Under the pieces are notes generated by a model that searched no databases, was not told the DNA's origin, and saw nothing but the letters and a program-made list of their open reading frames with translations. Below, one piece after another: positions 44,801 to 57,362 of a stretch of DNA of 64,000 bases. Made by a program: the position numbers and the translations under genes. Origin of the DNA: Takakia lepidozioides (lineage: Eukaryota > Streptophyta > Takakiopsida > Takakiales > Takakiaceae); the NCBI GenBank assembly GCA_030704615.1, contig CM060731.1:9856001-9920000 (forward strand), written 5' to 3'. Every line of letters begins with the position of its first letter. Position 1 is the stretch's first letter.

Positions 44801-47800
44801 TCCAGCCCACAATGTCCTTGTACACCTGTGGGAGAACGAGGCGCAAAAACCAACATGATGGAAGATGTTGATGAAAGGGAAATTTCAGCAGATAGGTCAA
44901 AAACTGACAGTGAAGTTATTTTCAATAAAAGCAGATCCCCAAAGAGGTGTGCAACTCATTCTGCAAGTACGAGTGAGAGGGTGGAGCCCTTGGCACCGAA
45001 AGGAAACCTGGAAGAGGAAGTCCGCCAACGTCCTGAATATGAACTGGCTTGGGAGTTTGAAATGTGGCGTCGATCAGAGGAGGCAAAGTGGCGTATAGAT
45101 ATGAAGGAGAGGGAGGTCGCTCGGATGAATATGCTTGAAGAGGAATGGAGAAAGAGAGAGAAACAGCGTGCTCTTGAGATGCGTAATTCCCAGGCAGAGC
45201 AAGCCAGTCTGGAGTCCAGGCTTCGGTAAGCTCCTTGATTCTAAGGGCAGTTTGTTAATGTCTTTTGCAAATAGTACTGCCTACGATTTGGGTCACGAAC
45301 CGCCTCCAGTAGCCCTGAAAGTAAGAGATCCTGCAGAATAAGGCAAGAAAAGTTTGGTTTTTCTTGGCCCAACGTTGGGAATTTCGCTAAGAATAAGATG
45401 TGTTGCTGTTACAGTCTCCATCTGAGTCTCGAAGGAACATCCACCTCCTGCCATGGTCTCCGATTTAGTACTTTGGCCGTCTGACAACAGGGAAAAGCTT
45501 TTCAAGTTGGAGAAAAGGGAGAGAGCCATTGTTCTTATGGAAGAAGAGATTTTGCACCGTAGAGAAGCTCTTGAACGCGAGAATGCATCCCGTTCCTCGG
45601 ATGCACAGGTAAAGGACTGAAACAGTTTCCCATGGTTGTCTGTTCCTAAGTTGATTTGGTGGACAGTGAACCGTTGCTCTCTTACCTGTTCTCGTATACC
45701 TTGGTGGGCTGAAACTGCGCAACTGACTTCCAGTTGTGTTTTCTAGCATAGTATAGAAACCGTTTACATCAACATTCAACTGCTCTTAAAGAGAATGTCA
45801 TTCACTGGCACTAGTGCTGGGACAGATTTGGCTCAGTTTCCATTTCCCAGTGGGTACATTTCTGATAAGCCATAGCAGCTATGCCCTCAAGGGCTTCTCA
45901 AAGCCAGTGTTCACAGGGAACCATCAATGAGTACATAGTTACACAAACACTCACCAGCCAGGTTGAGTTCTTGATAAAAAGATTGTACTCATAAGACGTT
46001 GTTTGCTGTAGCCTTGTGGCCATTGACCCCGCGCCCAGTTTAAGCGGGAACAAAAGGGACAGAACCTACCTCTGTCAGGGGCTGACGTTGGTAGTAAGAC
46101 TTACCTCCATATAAAGAATTAATCCGGGTTTTCCAGATATCCTCTAGAAATCCCTTCACACAAGCATCAATCTGCTGTGTGTGATTTGCCCAAAAACTAG
46201 GCCTCAGGAGGGCCTGGGCTTTTGGCTCAGCCTCGAGACTTTCAAAGTTGGTAAACAGGGGTACAGGCACAATTCCCTTAATAGATTTGAAGAGAGCGTC
46301 TCTTTGGTGAGAGAACCCCGGACAGTGTATCAGAAAATGAATACTGTCTTCAGATTGCCCACACAACGGGCAATTGCACTCTCCCTTTCCTCTCTTCTTC
46401 TGTTTGCTGTTCAAAGGTAGGCTTCCTGCCCTGAGTTTAAATTTCAGTCTAGTGCCGAGAGTGGGTAGACCCTTGAGGTCATCCAAGATGTCCTCCCCCA
46501 TGTCACAGACTGGAAACAAGTTCAGGGAATTTTTCTGCCTAACTTCATTTTCATCAGACAATCTCATGGCAACAGACATGGCTGAGGACACTACAGCCTC
46601 TAAGTCAGATTTATCCAGCAGGGTCAAGACTTGCGGATCCAGGTCCAGGTCCTTGAGAATCTCTTCTACTCTCTTCTGCCAGGACTTAGCCTGTTTGACA
46701 GGGCGGTCCTGTTTCCAAGATATAGAGTCGATTAATTTAGGATATCTGGTGTTGGGCATATGTTGCAGCTGACCCCACCATCTGACCTTGAATTCATCTC
46801 GTTGGGAGCTTAAGGACGGAATGCCAAACTCACCCCGAACAGCCACATTGGCTATTTTGGAGCATGCTGACATACACTCCTTAAGCACCCCCACTTGAAT
46901 GGATTCTAGAGACTTAGCCTGGTTGGAGTTATCAGCCCATATAGCAGATCCGTACTCCAAGGCAGGTCTAATAACGCGACAAAGCATGGTTTTCTTAACC
47001 TCAGAGTTGACCCCTCTGCAGTGGAAAATTTAGTGAGCCCCAGAGCTTTGCCCTTGCCAGTTTGAACAACTTTCCGGATATGTGCATCCCAATTACAATT
47101 GGAGGAGAACTCAACGCCCAGGTAAGTGTAGGAAGGGAGGACCGGGATCTCTTGGCTACCCCACTGCCACTTAAGATCACTTCCTCCCTCTCCTCTGTCG
47201 TTGAATGATACCACTGCACATTTGCTGACATTAGCCTCTAGCCCCCAAAGATCAAAGTATCTCTTCGCGCAATCAATCAACTCCTGGAGATTGGTTGGAG
47301 TCTCCCCTATGCCTGCGAAGTCATCCGCAAACATAAGGGCTGGTATGGTGGTATCACCCACCCTTAACCCAAATCCCTCACTTTCCACATCCTCGAGGAG
47401 TTGATTGATGAAAACATTGAAGAGCAGAGGGGAGAGAGTACATCCTTGAGCTACACCTTGGTCTATGTCAAAGAAGTTGGACTTCTGTCCGTTAACAGTG
47501 ACACAGCTTTTGGTGTGAGCATACAAGTTGTGGACAACTCTCCACATCTTTCCCTTGATCCCACAAGACCAGAGGCGGAACCATAGGCCATCTCTCCACA
47601 CTGTGTCATAAGCCTTTTTGACATCCAGGAAAAAGACATAAGTGGGTTTCCCTTCTTTTTTCCTTCCCTGGATAATCTGGCTTAGAGTGAAGATATGATC
47701 CACACAGCCCCTGTTTCGCCGAAAGCCAGCTTGGCCTTCATGGAAACAACCTCTAGACTCCAGATCAACCTCGAGACGAGTACTCATAACTCTGCAGAAT

Positions 47801-50656
47801 GTCTTGCCAACAGCATTGAGGAGCGTGATGCCACGGTAGTTCCCCGGTTCTTCTCTGTCACCCTTCTTGTATAGATTAATGACCCCCTGTCGCCAGCGAA
47901 AGGGGATCATTTCTGTCTTCCAGATAAGGTTAAAGAGGAGAACTAGGGCCTCTATCATGGGATCGCCACCGTGCTTGATAAGCTCGTTGACAATACCATC
48001 AGGTCCACCAGCTTTATATCCATTTAAATGTTCAATTGCTTCCACAATCTCAGAAGAACTAATGGGAGCATTATAAGCCATTGAAATATACTGCAGTTCA
48101 TCAGGGCTGTTTTGAATCATAGGAACAGTTTTTCCAACTGTGTCCCTCCATTCAGCAGAAGACCCCTCACTGTTAGACCTAGAAGTTCTGCCAAGGATAC
48201 TGTAGTGAGTTTCAAAGGTTTTGACAATGTCAACCGATGAAGTCACCACTGCACCTTTAGTAGTCTTCAGCGCTTGTACTTGCTGACCGTTTTTCAGCTT
48301 GTACAAACGTTGAAGGGCCAACCAGGATTTCTTGTCATTACCACCATGGTGGTTTGAGTTTATTTCACTGTATAGCTTGTCCCAGTATAATTTGTTCTGA
48401 GACCTAACAAGCTGATTGATATCTTTACGGAGCTGGTAGTACCTCGCCCACAATTCTCTGTTGGTTTCCAAATTGCAGCACTCTTTCTAGAGGGCTCGTC
48501 TCTCAGCTATCTTGAGTTTAATCTCATTAGTCCACCAATTAACTGCTCTACCGCAGACAATTAGTTTCCTCCGATGATCTTGTCAGCCACGGAGGAAACG
48601 AAACTCTCCCAAGAGTCCACTGCTCTTTCGACTTCATTTCTTGCGTTAACAGAGCGTGACTGAAGTTCTTGGAGCGATTGGACAAAATGAGGGAGAGCCT
48701 CTTGCAAGGCCTGGATGTACTCAGCCTTGACCTCCTCATTGTGGAATTTTTCTATGCGCCACTTCCGAATCGAACGTTTCACAGATCTCTTGGTGGTGGG
48801 AAAACACCTTTTGATCTCAGTCCAAACCAGGAAGTGGTCAGAGGTACCAATATCAGTTCTGTCGATCAACACATTGGCACACTGGGGGAACAAAATTTTG
48901 TCCATTATGATATAGTCCACAATAAAACGTTCCCCAGTTTGGGGTTTCTCACGAGTCCACTGCACTTGGTCACCTCTTGTCCTGTTATTCAAGGTCAAAA
49001 GCTGAAGCTCTTCTAGTCAGTTAATTAACCGTCTGCCATTAGAATTCAGCTCGTCCTCACCAAAAGGTCCAATGATATCGTCCTGATGGATACCTTTGCC
49101 CACCCGGGCATTGAAATCCCCCAATAGTACCACCTGACCTTTGGCAAGGAACGAAGCACAGTCCAGCTTTACATCTTCGAAGGCCTTGTCTGCGTCAGCA
49201 CTAAGGGTCCCCTCTGTGGGCATGTAAACACAACCAACAAAGAGGTCCTTTGTACTCATACCGCCCTTCAAATTCAGTTTTAGCCAGATACTATGCTCGT
49301 ACCTCAAACCCTTGTTGATAATTTCACAATTGTCAAACAAGAAATCACGGACAAATCCGACCCCTTTTTGACCGCGTTTGGCAGAGGCTGCCTTGAGAGT
49401 ACACATCTTACTATAAAAGAGTTGCTCAATATGACACATCTCATTTTTCTTTTGTAGCTGGACGCAAATTGTCCTTGAAACCTTTAATTCTGCAGGTGGC
49501 AGTAACGAGGTTGCAGGCTGAGTGTGAGCATCGGGTGGAGCTTGAACGCAGCAAATATGCCGCCCTCCAAGACCAGCACACCATGCTCGAACAGCGACTC
49601 TCCACTTCCAATGCTTCATTGGCAACTCTAGAGAAACAGTTTTGGGAGTTTCGAGCTGCACAGAGAGGCACATCAGAGGCTGAGCTGGTGGCCCAGATCA
49701 TCACCTTGAAGCAGCAATGTAGTGACTTGCAGAGGAAAGCTGAGTTGGCAGTGCGGGGCAGGAATGATTACAAAGATCAGGTACTCATGAGAAGAAAAGA
49801 CTATGAGGAAATATCTGTCAGGGTTGCACCAAAGTCACAACCAACAGCATAGGCGTAGCCCTCAAGTAGCAATGATGTTGTGTTCCAGAAGACAACGGTT
49901 ATGACTCACTGCTGAAGTCTCTAATAAAACTCATAAGCTGTTTTGATGCAGGTCCTGAAGATGGCCAAGGAGCTTGGAAGCTGGCATCGGCAGCATACTG
50001 AGGTGGAAGCTAACCGGTCTGTGCAAGAGCGGGTGCGGCTGGAAGTCCAGGCGGTTGCAGCTCTGGTCGAGTCTCAGTCACAGAAGACCAGAGAAGATCG
50101 ACTGGAGCTGCAGCAGCTAAAGGAGCAGCTGGAACACCTCCAACTGCATGAGCAGGAAGCTGTGACTGTTGCACCAGTTCCTGTCTCACAGTGTGTTCCT
50201 GAGAACTCCAGTAAAGAGGAACATAGAACTTCCACAAGGAAGGATCCAGTCAAGGTAGAAAGTGTGGTTGGAAATTGTCCGAGAGTTTTTCAGGATGACA
50301 AAGTTTCAATTCCCAAGGGGGTTGGACCTGGGGTTGAATCTTTGTCTCGAAAGCCTCTTGTGGAGGTGGGACAGAAGCAGGGAGGTGTACTTGGAGCACG
50401 CCTGGAAAAGCATGTAGAAAGTGGAGGCAAGACTCCAATTTTGGAGGATCGGTCTCTCGAAATAGCACCCAGTGATAGAGAGAACAAGACCAAATGGCAG
50501 GGTTCAGAATCAGCAACATCCATCAAGAGTGAAACTGCACGCATGTTAAAGCAGAGGGCAGACTTGCTTCGAACAGGTGTTTACAATGTGAATGACAGGG
50601 TCATCAAAGGTCTGGACCTAGAGATTCACCGCCTGCAAGTTGGTTCCGGGACATGA
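41502..50656 (+). CDS. CEP120: CEP120-like centriole protein (C2 domain plus coiled coil)
   Basis: Exons: 41502 to 41790 or 41815; a probable one at 43253-43330; 43694-43789; 44215-44335; 44639-45225; 45491-45608; 49496-49780; 49952-50656. The last six join in frame. Early exons give FRVSVDVRSFKANMHLPMRS and HPPVLVNKG, then QPEVIAQLLHRDK|YAADVVLGVASVP, matching the C2 domain of animal CEP120. Exon 44639 gives EYELAWEFEMWRRSEEAKWR and EREVARMNMLEEEWRKRE, matching its ALELEMWKE...ALAEEWKKRDRE block. A long coiled coil follows. The C-terminus LLRTGVYNVNDRVIKGLDLE matches the CEP120 tail (LMRTGVYNHEDRIISELD). CEP120 promotes centriole elongation in animals. The two N-terminal C2 domains of the animal protein were not found, so it is either shorter or the start is upstream. 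The 3.9-kb intron holds an antisense LINE. Confidence 0.82.
41822..41854. repeat. (TC)n/CTTT microsatellite
   Basis: tctctctctctttctctctctctttctctctc, just inside the first intron of the CEP120-like gene next to the 5' splice site. A T-run follows at 41881-41890. Confidence 0.85.
46038..49440 (-). mobile_element. LINE (non-LTR retrotransposon), nearly intact, antisense in a CEP120 intron
   Basis: The minus strand codes for one long ORF2-like protein. The endonuclease C-terminal half covers 48561-49440 (VGCVYMPTEGT, VVLLGDFNARVG, VDYIIMDK and DIGTSDHFLVWTE). Reverse transcriptase covers 46906-48540 (GYKAGGPDGIVNELIKHGGD, NYRGITLLNAVGKTFCR, EGQAGFRRNRGCVDHIF, FFLDVKKAYDTVW, GVAQGCTLSPLLFNVFIN and the catalytic LMFADDFAG). 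The C-terminal zf-RVT-like end is CNCPLCGQSEDSIHFLIHC at about 46.36 kb, with the stop at 46038-46040. I count one in-frame TGA (near 49019), one or two stops with a frameshift at 48.5 kb, and one frameshift near 47.0 kb. The 5' part of the endonuclease is missing, so it is 5' truncated, as usual for LINEs. The few breaks suggest recent insertion. Confidence 0.92.
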
Positions 50657-51480
50657 GGCCTCTCAAGGTTTAGTAGGTGAGTTCCATCGCATACAAGCTG
50701 CTGCAACATGAACAAGCATTCTGAACAATTCTGAACAAGCATTGGACTACCCACTGTGTCTGGTGTCCATGCCAAACCTGTGTTGCCATGAGGCCAAAGC
50801 AACCATTCTGATGAGTTTATCTCAATGTCCTTCTCTAGCATGCCCAGGGGCACTTGCCTCAAAATTAGTTTCTCTCATAAGACTGAAAGCGACCTCTTGA
50901 GCTAATTCATCTAAGAAGTAAATGGAACAGCAGAGTTGGGGTAGTCTGATGAATTCTCTTGTCATTTGCTTTCTCATGAAAAATTCTTGATCCTTCTCCC
51001 GTGATGTGTTCTTGTGTTGATCTTCCTGACTGCTGCAACAGACATGCTGTTCCCTGGTGTTGCAGTCGTTGGAGATATGATTTCATATTAGTATTGGCCT
51101 AGACCTGTAGTCCACCGTTTTGGGAATCAGGGATGATTTTCAATGGCTGTCATATTAGCATTGCAATTGCACAGCAGTCCTGATGGGCCTCTAGATCTCA
51201 CATTCCTCATTGGATGTATTGGCATTGGAGGGCAAGTCTGGTGCCCAGCCTTGGTAACTGCGGGGTTTCCATACTGATAAGGCTCTGTTGATTGCTAAGT
51301 TTGACTGTGAACCCCACTTATAGATGGGACCACAACACTGATCATGTTGTGTGGTACGGGAGATGGGGGGATTGGAATTTCTGAGGAGATGGACTCAATG
51401 TTTCTTACCTACAAAGCTATCTGACACCCAAAATGCTAGCATCTCTTCAACCCAGCATTGTCCAGCTTGATCCTGGAGAG
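50657..51480. other. 3' flank of the CEP120-like gene, no gene seen
   Basis: No recognisable coding or RNA gene. Probably includes the 3' UTR. Confidence 0.4.
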
Positions 51481-51864
51481 TGGCACTAACACAAACTATT
51501 TCCCCAACCAGAACGTGGCCAAAAAAGCCTACCGCACTTCGCCGTCCCTTGCCATCTTCAATCCAAATGGGACATCAAATGGGCTGGCCTTGGCTTCGTA
51601 GCAGAGAAGTGGGGCTCCATCTGGTCCCACATTTGGGCCAAATTGCGGCACTCTAAAACAAGTGCGATCTTATGGCAAATAGCCAATAGAATTCTACAGT
51701 CTGCTCATTGCTTCAATTCACGGACTCGCTGCTCTGTAACTGCTGTGATTTGGGGATCTCGGAAAGCTTGGAGCTGCCTGCTGGCATGCTCTACTTCCAC
51801 CTACGCTAGTCTGGCCTTTCATCAAATCGTTGTACAGGGCTTGGAGCCAACAAGCATTCTCTGA
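51481..51864 (+). pseudogene. Possible LINE C-terminal (zf-RVT-like) remnant
   Basis: Plus-strand text WDIKWAGLGFVAEKWGSIWS, then HIWAKLRHSKTSAILWQIAN, then RILQSAHCFNSRTRCSV resembles the WxxIWxxxxPxKxxxFLWxxxxxxLxT layout of the zinc-binding region after plant LINE reverse transcriptases. The Cys/His ligands are not complete. Weak call. Confidence 0.3.
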
Positions 51865-52129
51865 CACTCACAAGCACTGCTTTAGGGCTTCTTGGGGGTT
51901 TCATTTTTCCCTCCCGGTATCAGTAAAAGCTTGGCTTTTCAAAAACAGAATGGATACCTTATACTAATCTATTAATACACACACATATATATATAAAGAG
52001 AGAAACATGTAATTTGTATTCTGGGAAGGAAGGAAGGAAGCGAGGGAGGTTTGTGTGTGCGAGACGTGCGAGGGGGAAAGTAGTGGGCAACGATTGACAA
52101 GAGTTTGAGGGAGGCGACGAACAGCAGCC
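51865..52129. promoter_or_regulatory. Upstream region and 5' UTR of the TRM112 gene
   Basis: Contains a short (CA/TA) run at about 51976-51995 (cacacacatatatatataaa), which could hold a TATA box, and a purine-rich tract (ggaaggaaggaagcgaggga) about 100 bp before the ATG. Confidence 0.4.
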
Positions 52130-53862
52130 ATGAGGCTTCTCACCCATAACATGCTTTCGTGTAACATAAAGGGGGTGACCAAGGGCTTTCCACTAGGCAT
52201 TGAGGCCACATCTGTAGAGACCAAAGAGACGGAACTCAATCCAGACTTTCTCAAGCACATCCTGCCCAAGCTTGAATGGAAAGCACTTCATGATGCAGCC
52301 GTCAGTGTATGTCAACCGCCCCTCTACTTGCTCTCGTTGTTTTGTTTTATCGCAGATTTTTATTCCAGGCTTTATGGGTCGGAGTGAAAGAACCATAATC
52401 CGTCCTTGCCAATCGCATCCTTGGCATATATTTTGACTGTCTCAGTGTAATGTGTCTTTGAAAGGTAGGCATATGCCTCTCCGGCCTTTTCTTGTCGAAG
52501 CTGAAATGTGCAGAAGTTTGAGGGGCTTCTCCCAAATAACTCAGCATTGTGAGCATTTGTGCCCTAGTGAATATTGTACGTTCTCCTTGGCACTTCCATG
52601 CTCTCTCCTTCCCCATCTGCCAACTCGAGCTTTACCCCGGCAGACGTGAAACATGAACCTGAAATAGATTTGGAGTGGAGGAGAGTACCTCGGATACTAC
52701 TTGGTATTGGGCAAAAGATAACTGGCAAATTGGGTGATAGAAGCTGAAAGCGACGTTGGTATTACACTCTCAACACCCCTACAGGAGACCACGCCAAATT
52801 TGTGCCCTGCTAAAAAGGTTTTGTAATGAATGCTCGTCTATTGCATTTTGTGACTGTTGCCCTAAGGAGTACCTTGTAGATGCAAAAGATTTGGTCAGGC
52901 TACTGAAATTTGAGTGGGTGGAGGGGTGTGCAGCTGGGGCTGACCGAACTCCCCGAGCAGGTTGAGCCTACAATGCTAGAGGACGAAGAGTTCCTCCGCA
53001 AATTCCACCACGCTCTACTTGAGGTAGCAGTCTAGTTTCTGTGTATTACCTGCTGCTTTGGGTGAAATTTCATGTTAGACGTCAAACTGGCAGGAGCCAT
53101 ATTTGGGGCACCGCAGTGCCTTACCCGGTCTAGTGGTGTGTTTTATTTGAACCCTCTCGTTCTTGAGAACCCATCATCTGGTTCTGTAGAGCTTTGCCAT
53201 CCATACAGACAGACTGAAAAGAAGAACGGTGGGGGGCGTTGGGCAGCCGGGGGCAGATGGCGTCCTGCAGGGCACTCTGCACCTGACTAGTGAATACCTC
53301 TGCAAGTCTTATGCACAGAAAAAGAGAGATGTCCTTGGGGATCCATCTCTGTGACTGTTGGCATGACCTGCCCTTCGGCCCATAGTCCCCATCTGATACG
53401 GACCTTATTTTGGCCCACTAGTGGATGTCTGTGTCCGACAGCCATATGGATTGTGCATAGCCGATAGGTATCTGGTTAAGGAGATTGATTGTTGACTTAT
53501 GGGCTGGCATTGATATCACTAATGATATGCACTGCACAACTCTCGAAGTAATATCTCCCCAAACAATCTGTGCAAAGCATTTTCAATCTTTCAGTTTCAG
53601 AGCAAAGAAACCAGACTCTAAACAACATGGTTAGGAGGTAGCCACTGTTTGACTGCTTTTACCGGTGCTGGCTCGGCATTTTGATGTCACTTTACTTCTT
53701 TTGGGACTCAAGCTTCATAACAAGGCTCTCAGAGAGAGGTGCTGTATGTGGTTCAAACAGATGCATTTGGAGGAGGGTGCTTTGATTTGCCCAGAGACAG
53801 GGCGGAGATTTCCAGTCAGTAAAGGAGTTCCCAACATGTTGCTACATGAAGATGAAGTCTAG
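52130..53862 (+). CDS. TRM112: TRM112 methyltransferase activator (complete, 3 exons)
   Basis: Exons 52130-52306, 52934-53023 and 53761-53862 join in phase 0 to a 122-residue protein, the normal length. It starts MRLLTHNMLSCNIKGVTKGF, the conserved TRM112 N-terminus. It continues LNPDFLKHILPKLEWKALHD, AAVSLGLTELPEQVEPTMLE, DEEFLRKFHHALLE and HLEEGALICPETGRRFPVSK, and ends GVPNMLLHEDEV. TRM112 is a small zinc-ribbon-like partner that stabilises and activates several methyltransferases acting on tRNA, rRNA and the release factor eRF1. In many plants and animals the N-terminal cysteines of the zinc site are reduced, as here. All splice sites are GT-AG. Identity is secure. Confidence 0.96.
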
Positions 53863-56178
53863 AGCTTAGGACTCGAATTGCACTTTAAAGCCAAAGGCCT
53901 TCAAAACATAGTCTTGGAGAATGCTCTTGAAACTAGAATGTGCTCTATCTTGTCCATGTAGTTCAATCTTAAATTATCCAGAATTACTCTTCCTAGCATA
54001 TTTCAAGGAACTAAGCACTGAATACAGGAGGATCAAAGATTTTTCCCTGATGTTTTGAGAGACATAATAGGTTTTTATCACCAGCTTGTGCCTTCAGTTC
54101 ACAGGTAACACAGTAGCTGTCTCAGGAATGGAGGCATGACTCGAGGATCTCATGAAAGGTGTTGTCGTCCTCAATATGAAGTGCACAGCTGATCTTGTGA
54201 TTTCAAATTCGAGTAGTTGTGGGATATCATGACAAGATTTTTCCTATGTTGAATGAGAAAGAATGAGCACAGTGAAGATATATTTAGTACAAAAACTTCC
54301 GATTGAATTTGCTGCAACAATCTGGTAGCTTTAGCTAAGGTTTATGCAAATTATGGTGAAGTCATCAGGGTTTGATGATGTCAAGAAAGCACATGAGGGC
54401 TCTGTAAATTTGAGTACTAACCTTGTGATTCATATCTTTGGTCAAGAGAACAATGGAGAATTGCTCAGGGTGTTGTGATAAATTGTTGTAGGAACAATTG
54501 TCGTAGAAACAGTGTAGGTGTAGTGGATGAAAAAATTGACATTGTGTCTGCACAGACTTTGTAGATGGGGTGGACTGTGTCACACAGACATGCTGACCTT
54601 CTGTGCAGAAAGTGATGAGCTTGAGATTATTGGAGCAATGGAATTGTCAAGGCCACTGATAGCTGGCTAATATACATGAATGACTAGGTTGAATGGACAT
54701 CTGCCCTAAATAACTTGAGGTCAGGAGCAAGCAGGTATCAACTCACTTTGCTCCGCGCAAGTGAGTTGATATGTAAACATGCCCAAAGACCTTGGCCAAT
54801 TGAGCTATCAGACAAGGATCTATCACCGATGAATTATAGAAATGTACTAACTTACTACTACATGTCAAAATGTGCTTTTTTGAAGTGCTTTTTTGCCCTT
54901 TCATTTTCCTAAGAGTTTCTTCTCTATGAAAAAGTCTCTTGCAGGCGACGGACTACTCTTACTGCAAAGTTGAAGATCGATGTCTGATTTTCGGTACCCA
55001 GCACGTACAATCATCTGCATGCTTTCATGCGATGTAGCTTTTGCATCACATGGGTTTCGGGATTTGGACAAGTGATATGGTTGTATGTTGTTGAGAATAA
55101 GGACAGGAGCCTGGATGTGCAATGCTCGTCCGGTCATAAACATGCAAACCTGACAAAGATGAGCATCATAAGTGATTGAAGGGTGCTAGGTCCAAACCAG
55201 TGTAAGAGCGAGCCTTAACATAATCTTTGCATGCGTCATATCCACGATAACTTAGTTCTGACAGCACTAGCTAGTGGGCCAAGTTCTGAACATCACTTGT
55301 CTACACAATCACAGCAGGCACTCAAAAATAAGATGGACAAGAGGCCTAGGCCTGACAAGCTTGTTTGCCAATAGTTCAGTTTGCGACAACGGTGCCATCA
55401 TCCATGGACTCGGAAGTTTTCCACAAGTAGAGTAAAATGATTAGTAGATAGATGATTCCTGTACTTCATGCTCATGTTTATGAGTTGGTTATTGGTTACA
55501 CAGCCCGAGAAACCCACATCATTTGGACTCTCTGGTAGGCTACAAGAGACAACCAAACACCAAACCTCTGTAAATTCCTTTCCTTTCCCTTCCCCACCCG
55601 ATCAGTCTACCACTCAAAATCCAGCAGCCCACACCTGTTCACTGATCTCCCATTAGATTCTGTCATTTCCAGTCTGCTCCGCATGTGGGTTCTGTTCCAT
55701 ATGAAATGGCATTAGAAGAACATCCTCCTTGGACATAAGTTCTAATAAGATGATCATTGTGGTCAGACGATTTCTCCTGCAAGCCTGTCATCTTTCCCGT
55801 GGCGAACCAGATTCTTCACCTGGACCGAGAATGGCATGCATTCAGTATGGCATCTGTCCCTTCAATGAGCCTAGATTGTCCATATTAAAATGCTATATGT
55901 GGGCGATGATGATAGAGTCATGATACCTGGAGAGATTTCTACCTCTATAACTTATCAGCTCTACGGTAACCCTGGATATTAGTCACCTCTACCCTCTTTA
56001 TGTTCACTGACGTTAAAGAAACTTTATCTTTATGCTCTAAAGTCCCCCGGAAATTTTACAAGGGCCCCTCTCTCCTGCCCTCTTCAAAGCAGGTTAGTTT
56101 TTAGATCTGGAGGCGATTCGATCTGCCTCTTCTTTAAAATTATAATAGTAATAATTTTCCCCCTCAAGGCTGGCCCCT
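53863..56178. other. Intergenic, no gene recognised
   Basis: About 2.3 kb of mixed sequence. Short open frames occur but none shows a known motif, on either strand. No RNA gene seen. Confidence 0.4.
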
Positions 56179-57362
56179 GTGAAGTCTGATTCGGGCGCTA
56201 TGGGTTTGTTCCCCATCCACTACCGGACTTAATCCTATTTGGGGAATGTAGTCGATAGATGGGCCTGGCAGAGAATCACGAAGAGGACGCAACTGAATCG
56301 GACTTCCAAAACGCATTCATCTACACACTCAAGCATACCATTACACCCAGCGTACACTCGCATAAGACCCAAAAGCCACCACCTCCACTGCCACGGCAGT
56401 CGAGCTTAAATAGTATTAGGTCATAATCTAATCTTAGTGCCGTGTGGCACTTACATATAGGCCAGCCAGATGCCCTTCCGGCATAGCCATAGAAAGAAGC
56501 CAGATCACCCAGATCCATCCTCATCTAATCCTAAACTAGCCATTAGAATAAGACAACACCTAATAAAGTCATCAGCTGTTGCCAGCTCATCCTCATGCGC
56601 AAGGTGTAAGTTTATCCAGACTTCATCCTGGCTCCGTCCATCCCTAAATCATCCGGGGCACATCCTTCCTCCGTTCATCCAAGTCGAAAAGGAAAGTGAG
56701 AAGGAATCCCAGCTCCACACGGCTGTCACCACAATTCCGGAATAATAATAATTTCTAACCATCCTACTGTTCTTTTGACAGTTCATATTTATCTTTTAAG
56801 TAAGCCCTTGTGAAGCCTGATTCCGGCGCTATGGGTTTGTTCTCCTTCCTCTACCGGACTTAACCTTATCTAGGGAATGTAGTCGATAGATGGGCCTGGC
56901 AGAGAAGACGGAATCTTACTGAGAGGACACCACAAACTCAGACCTCCAAAACACTTTCATCCAACCACTCAAGCACACCGTTACACCCAACGTACGCTCG
57001 CGTAAGACCCAAAAAGCTACCACCCTCACTGCCACGGCAGTGAGGTTTAAATAGTATTAGGTCATAATCTAATCCTAGTGCCGCGTGGCACTTACATATA
57101 GGTGCACCATATGCCCTTCCAGCACACAGCCATAGAAAGAAGCCAGATCACCCAGTCCCATCCTAATCTAATCCTAAACTAGCTGTTAGAATAAGGCAGC
57201 CCCTAATAAAGCCATCAGCTATTGCCAGCTCATCCTCATGCGCAAGGTGTAAGTTCATCTAGACTTCATGCTAGCTCCGTCCATCCCTTAAATCATCCGG
57301 AGCGCATCCCTGCTCCATTCATTCATGTTGAAAAGTAAGGTGAGAAGGAATCCCAGCTCCAC
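56179..57362. repeat. Two tandem copies of an about 550-bp repeat, period 631 bp
   Basis: The block beginning tgtgaagtctgattcgggcg at 56179 recurs at 56810 (tgtgaagcctgattccggcg). Both run through gaatgtagtcgatagatggg, 'ccactgccacggcagt', 'aaatagtattaggtcataat' and 'catcctcatgcgcaaggtgt', and both end at 'ggaatcccagctccaca'. They differ by perhaps 10 percent plus indels. The same opening word tgtgaagcctg occurs a third time at 57366, followed by different sequence. No coding content. They might be LTRs or a higher-order repeat. Confidence 0.85.

Noticed and set aside
49469-49704. Minus-strand frames continuing the LINE past about 49440
   Set aside because: From 49496 the plus strand is a clear CEP120 coiled-coil exon; the minus-strand reading there is its shadow.
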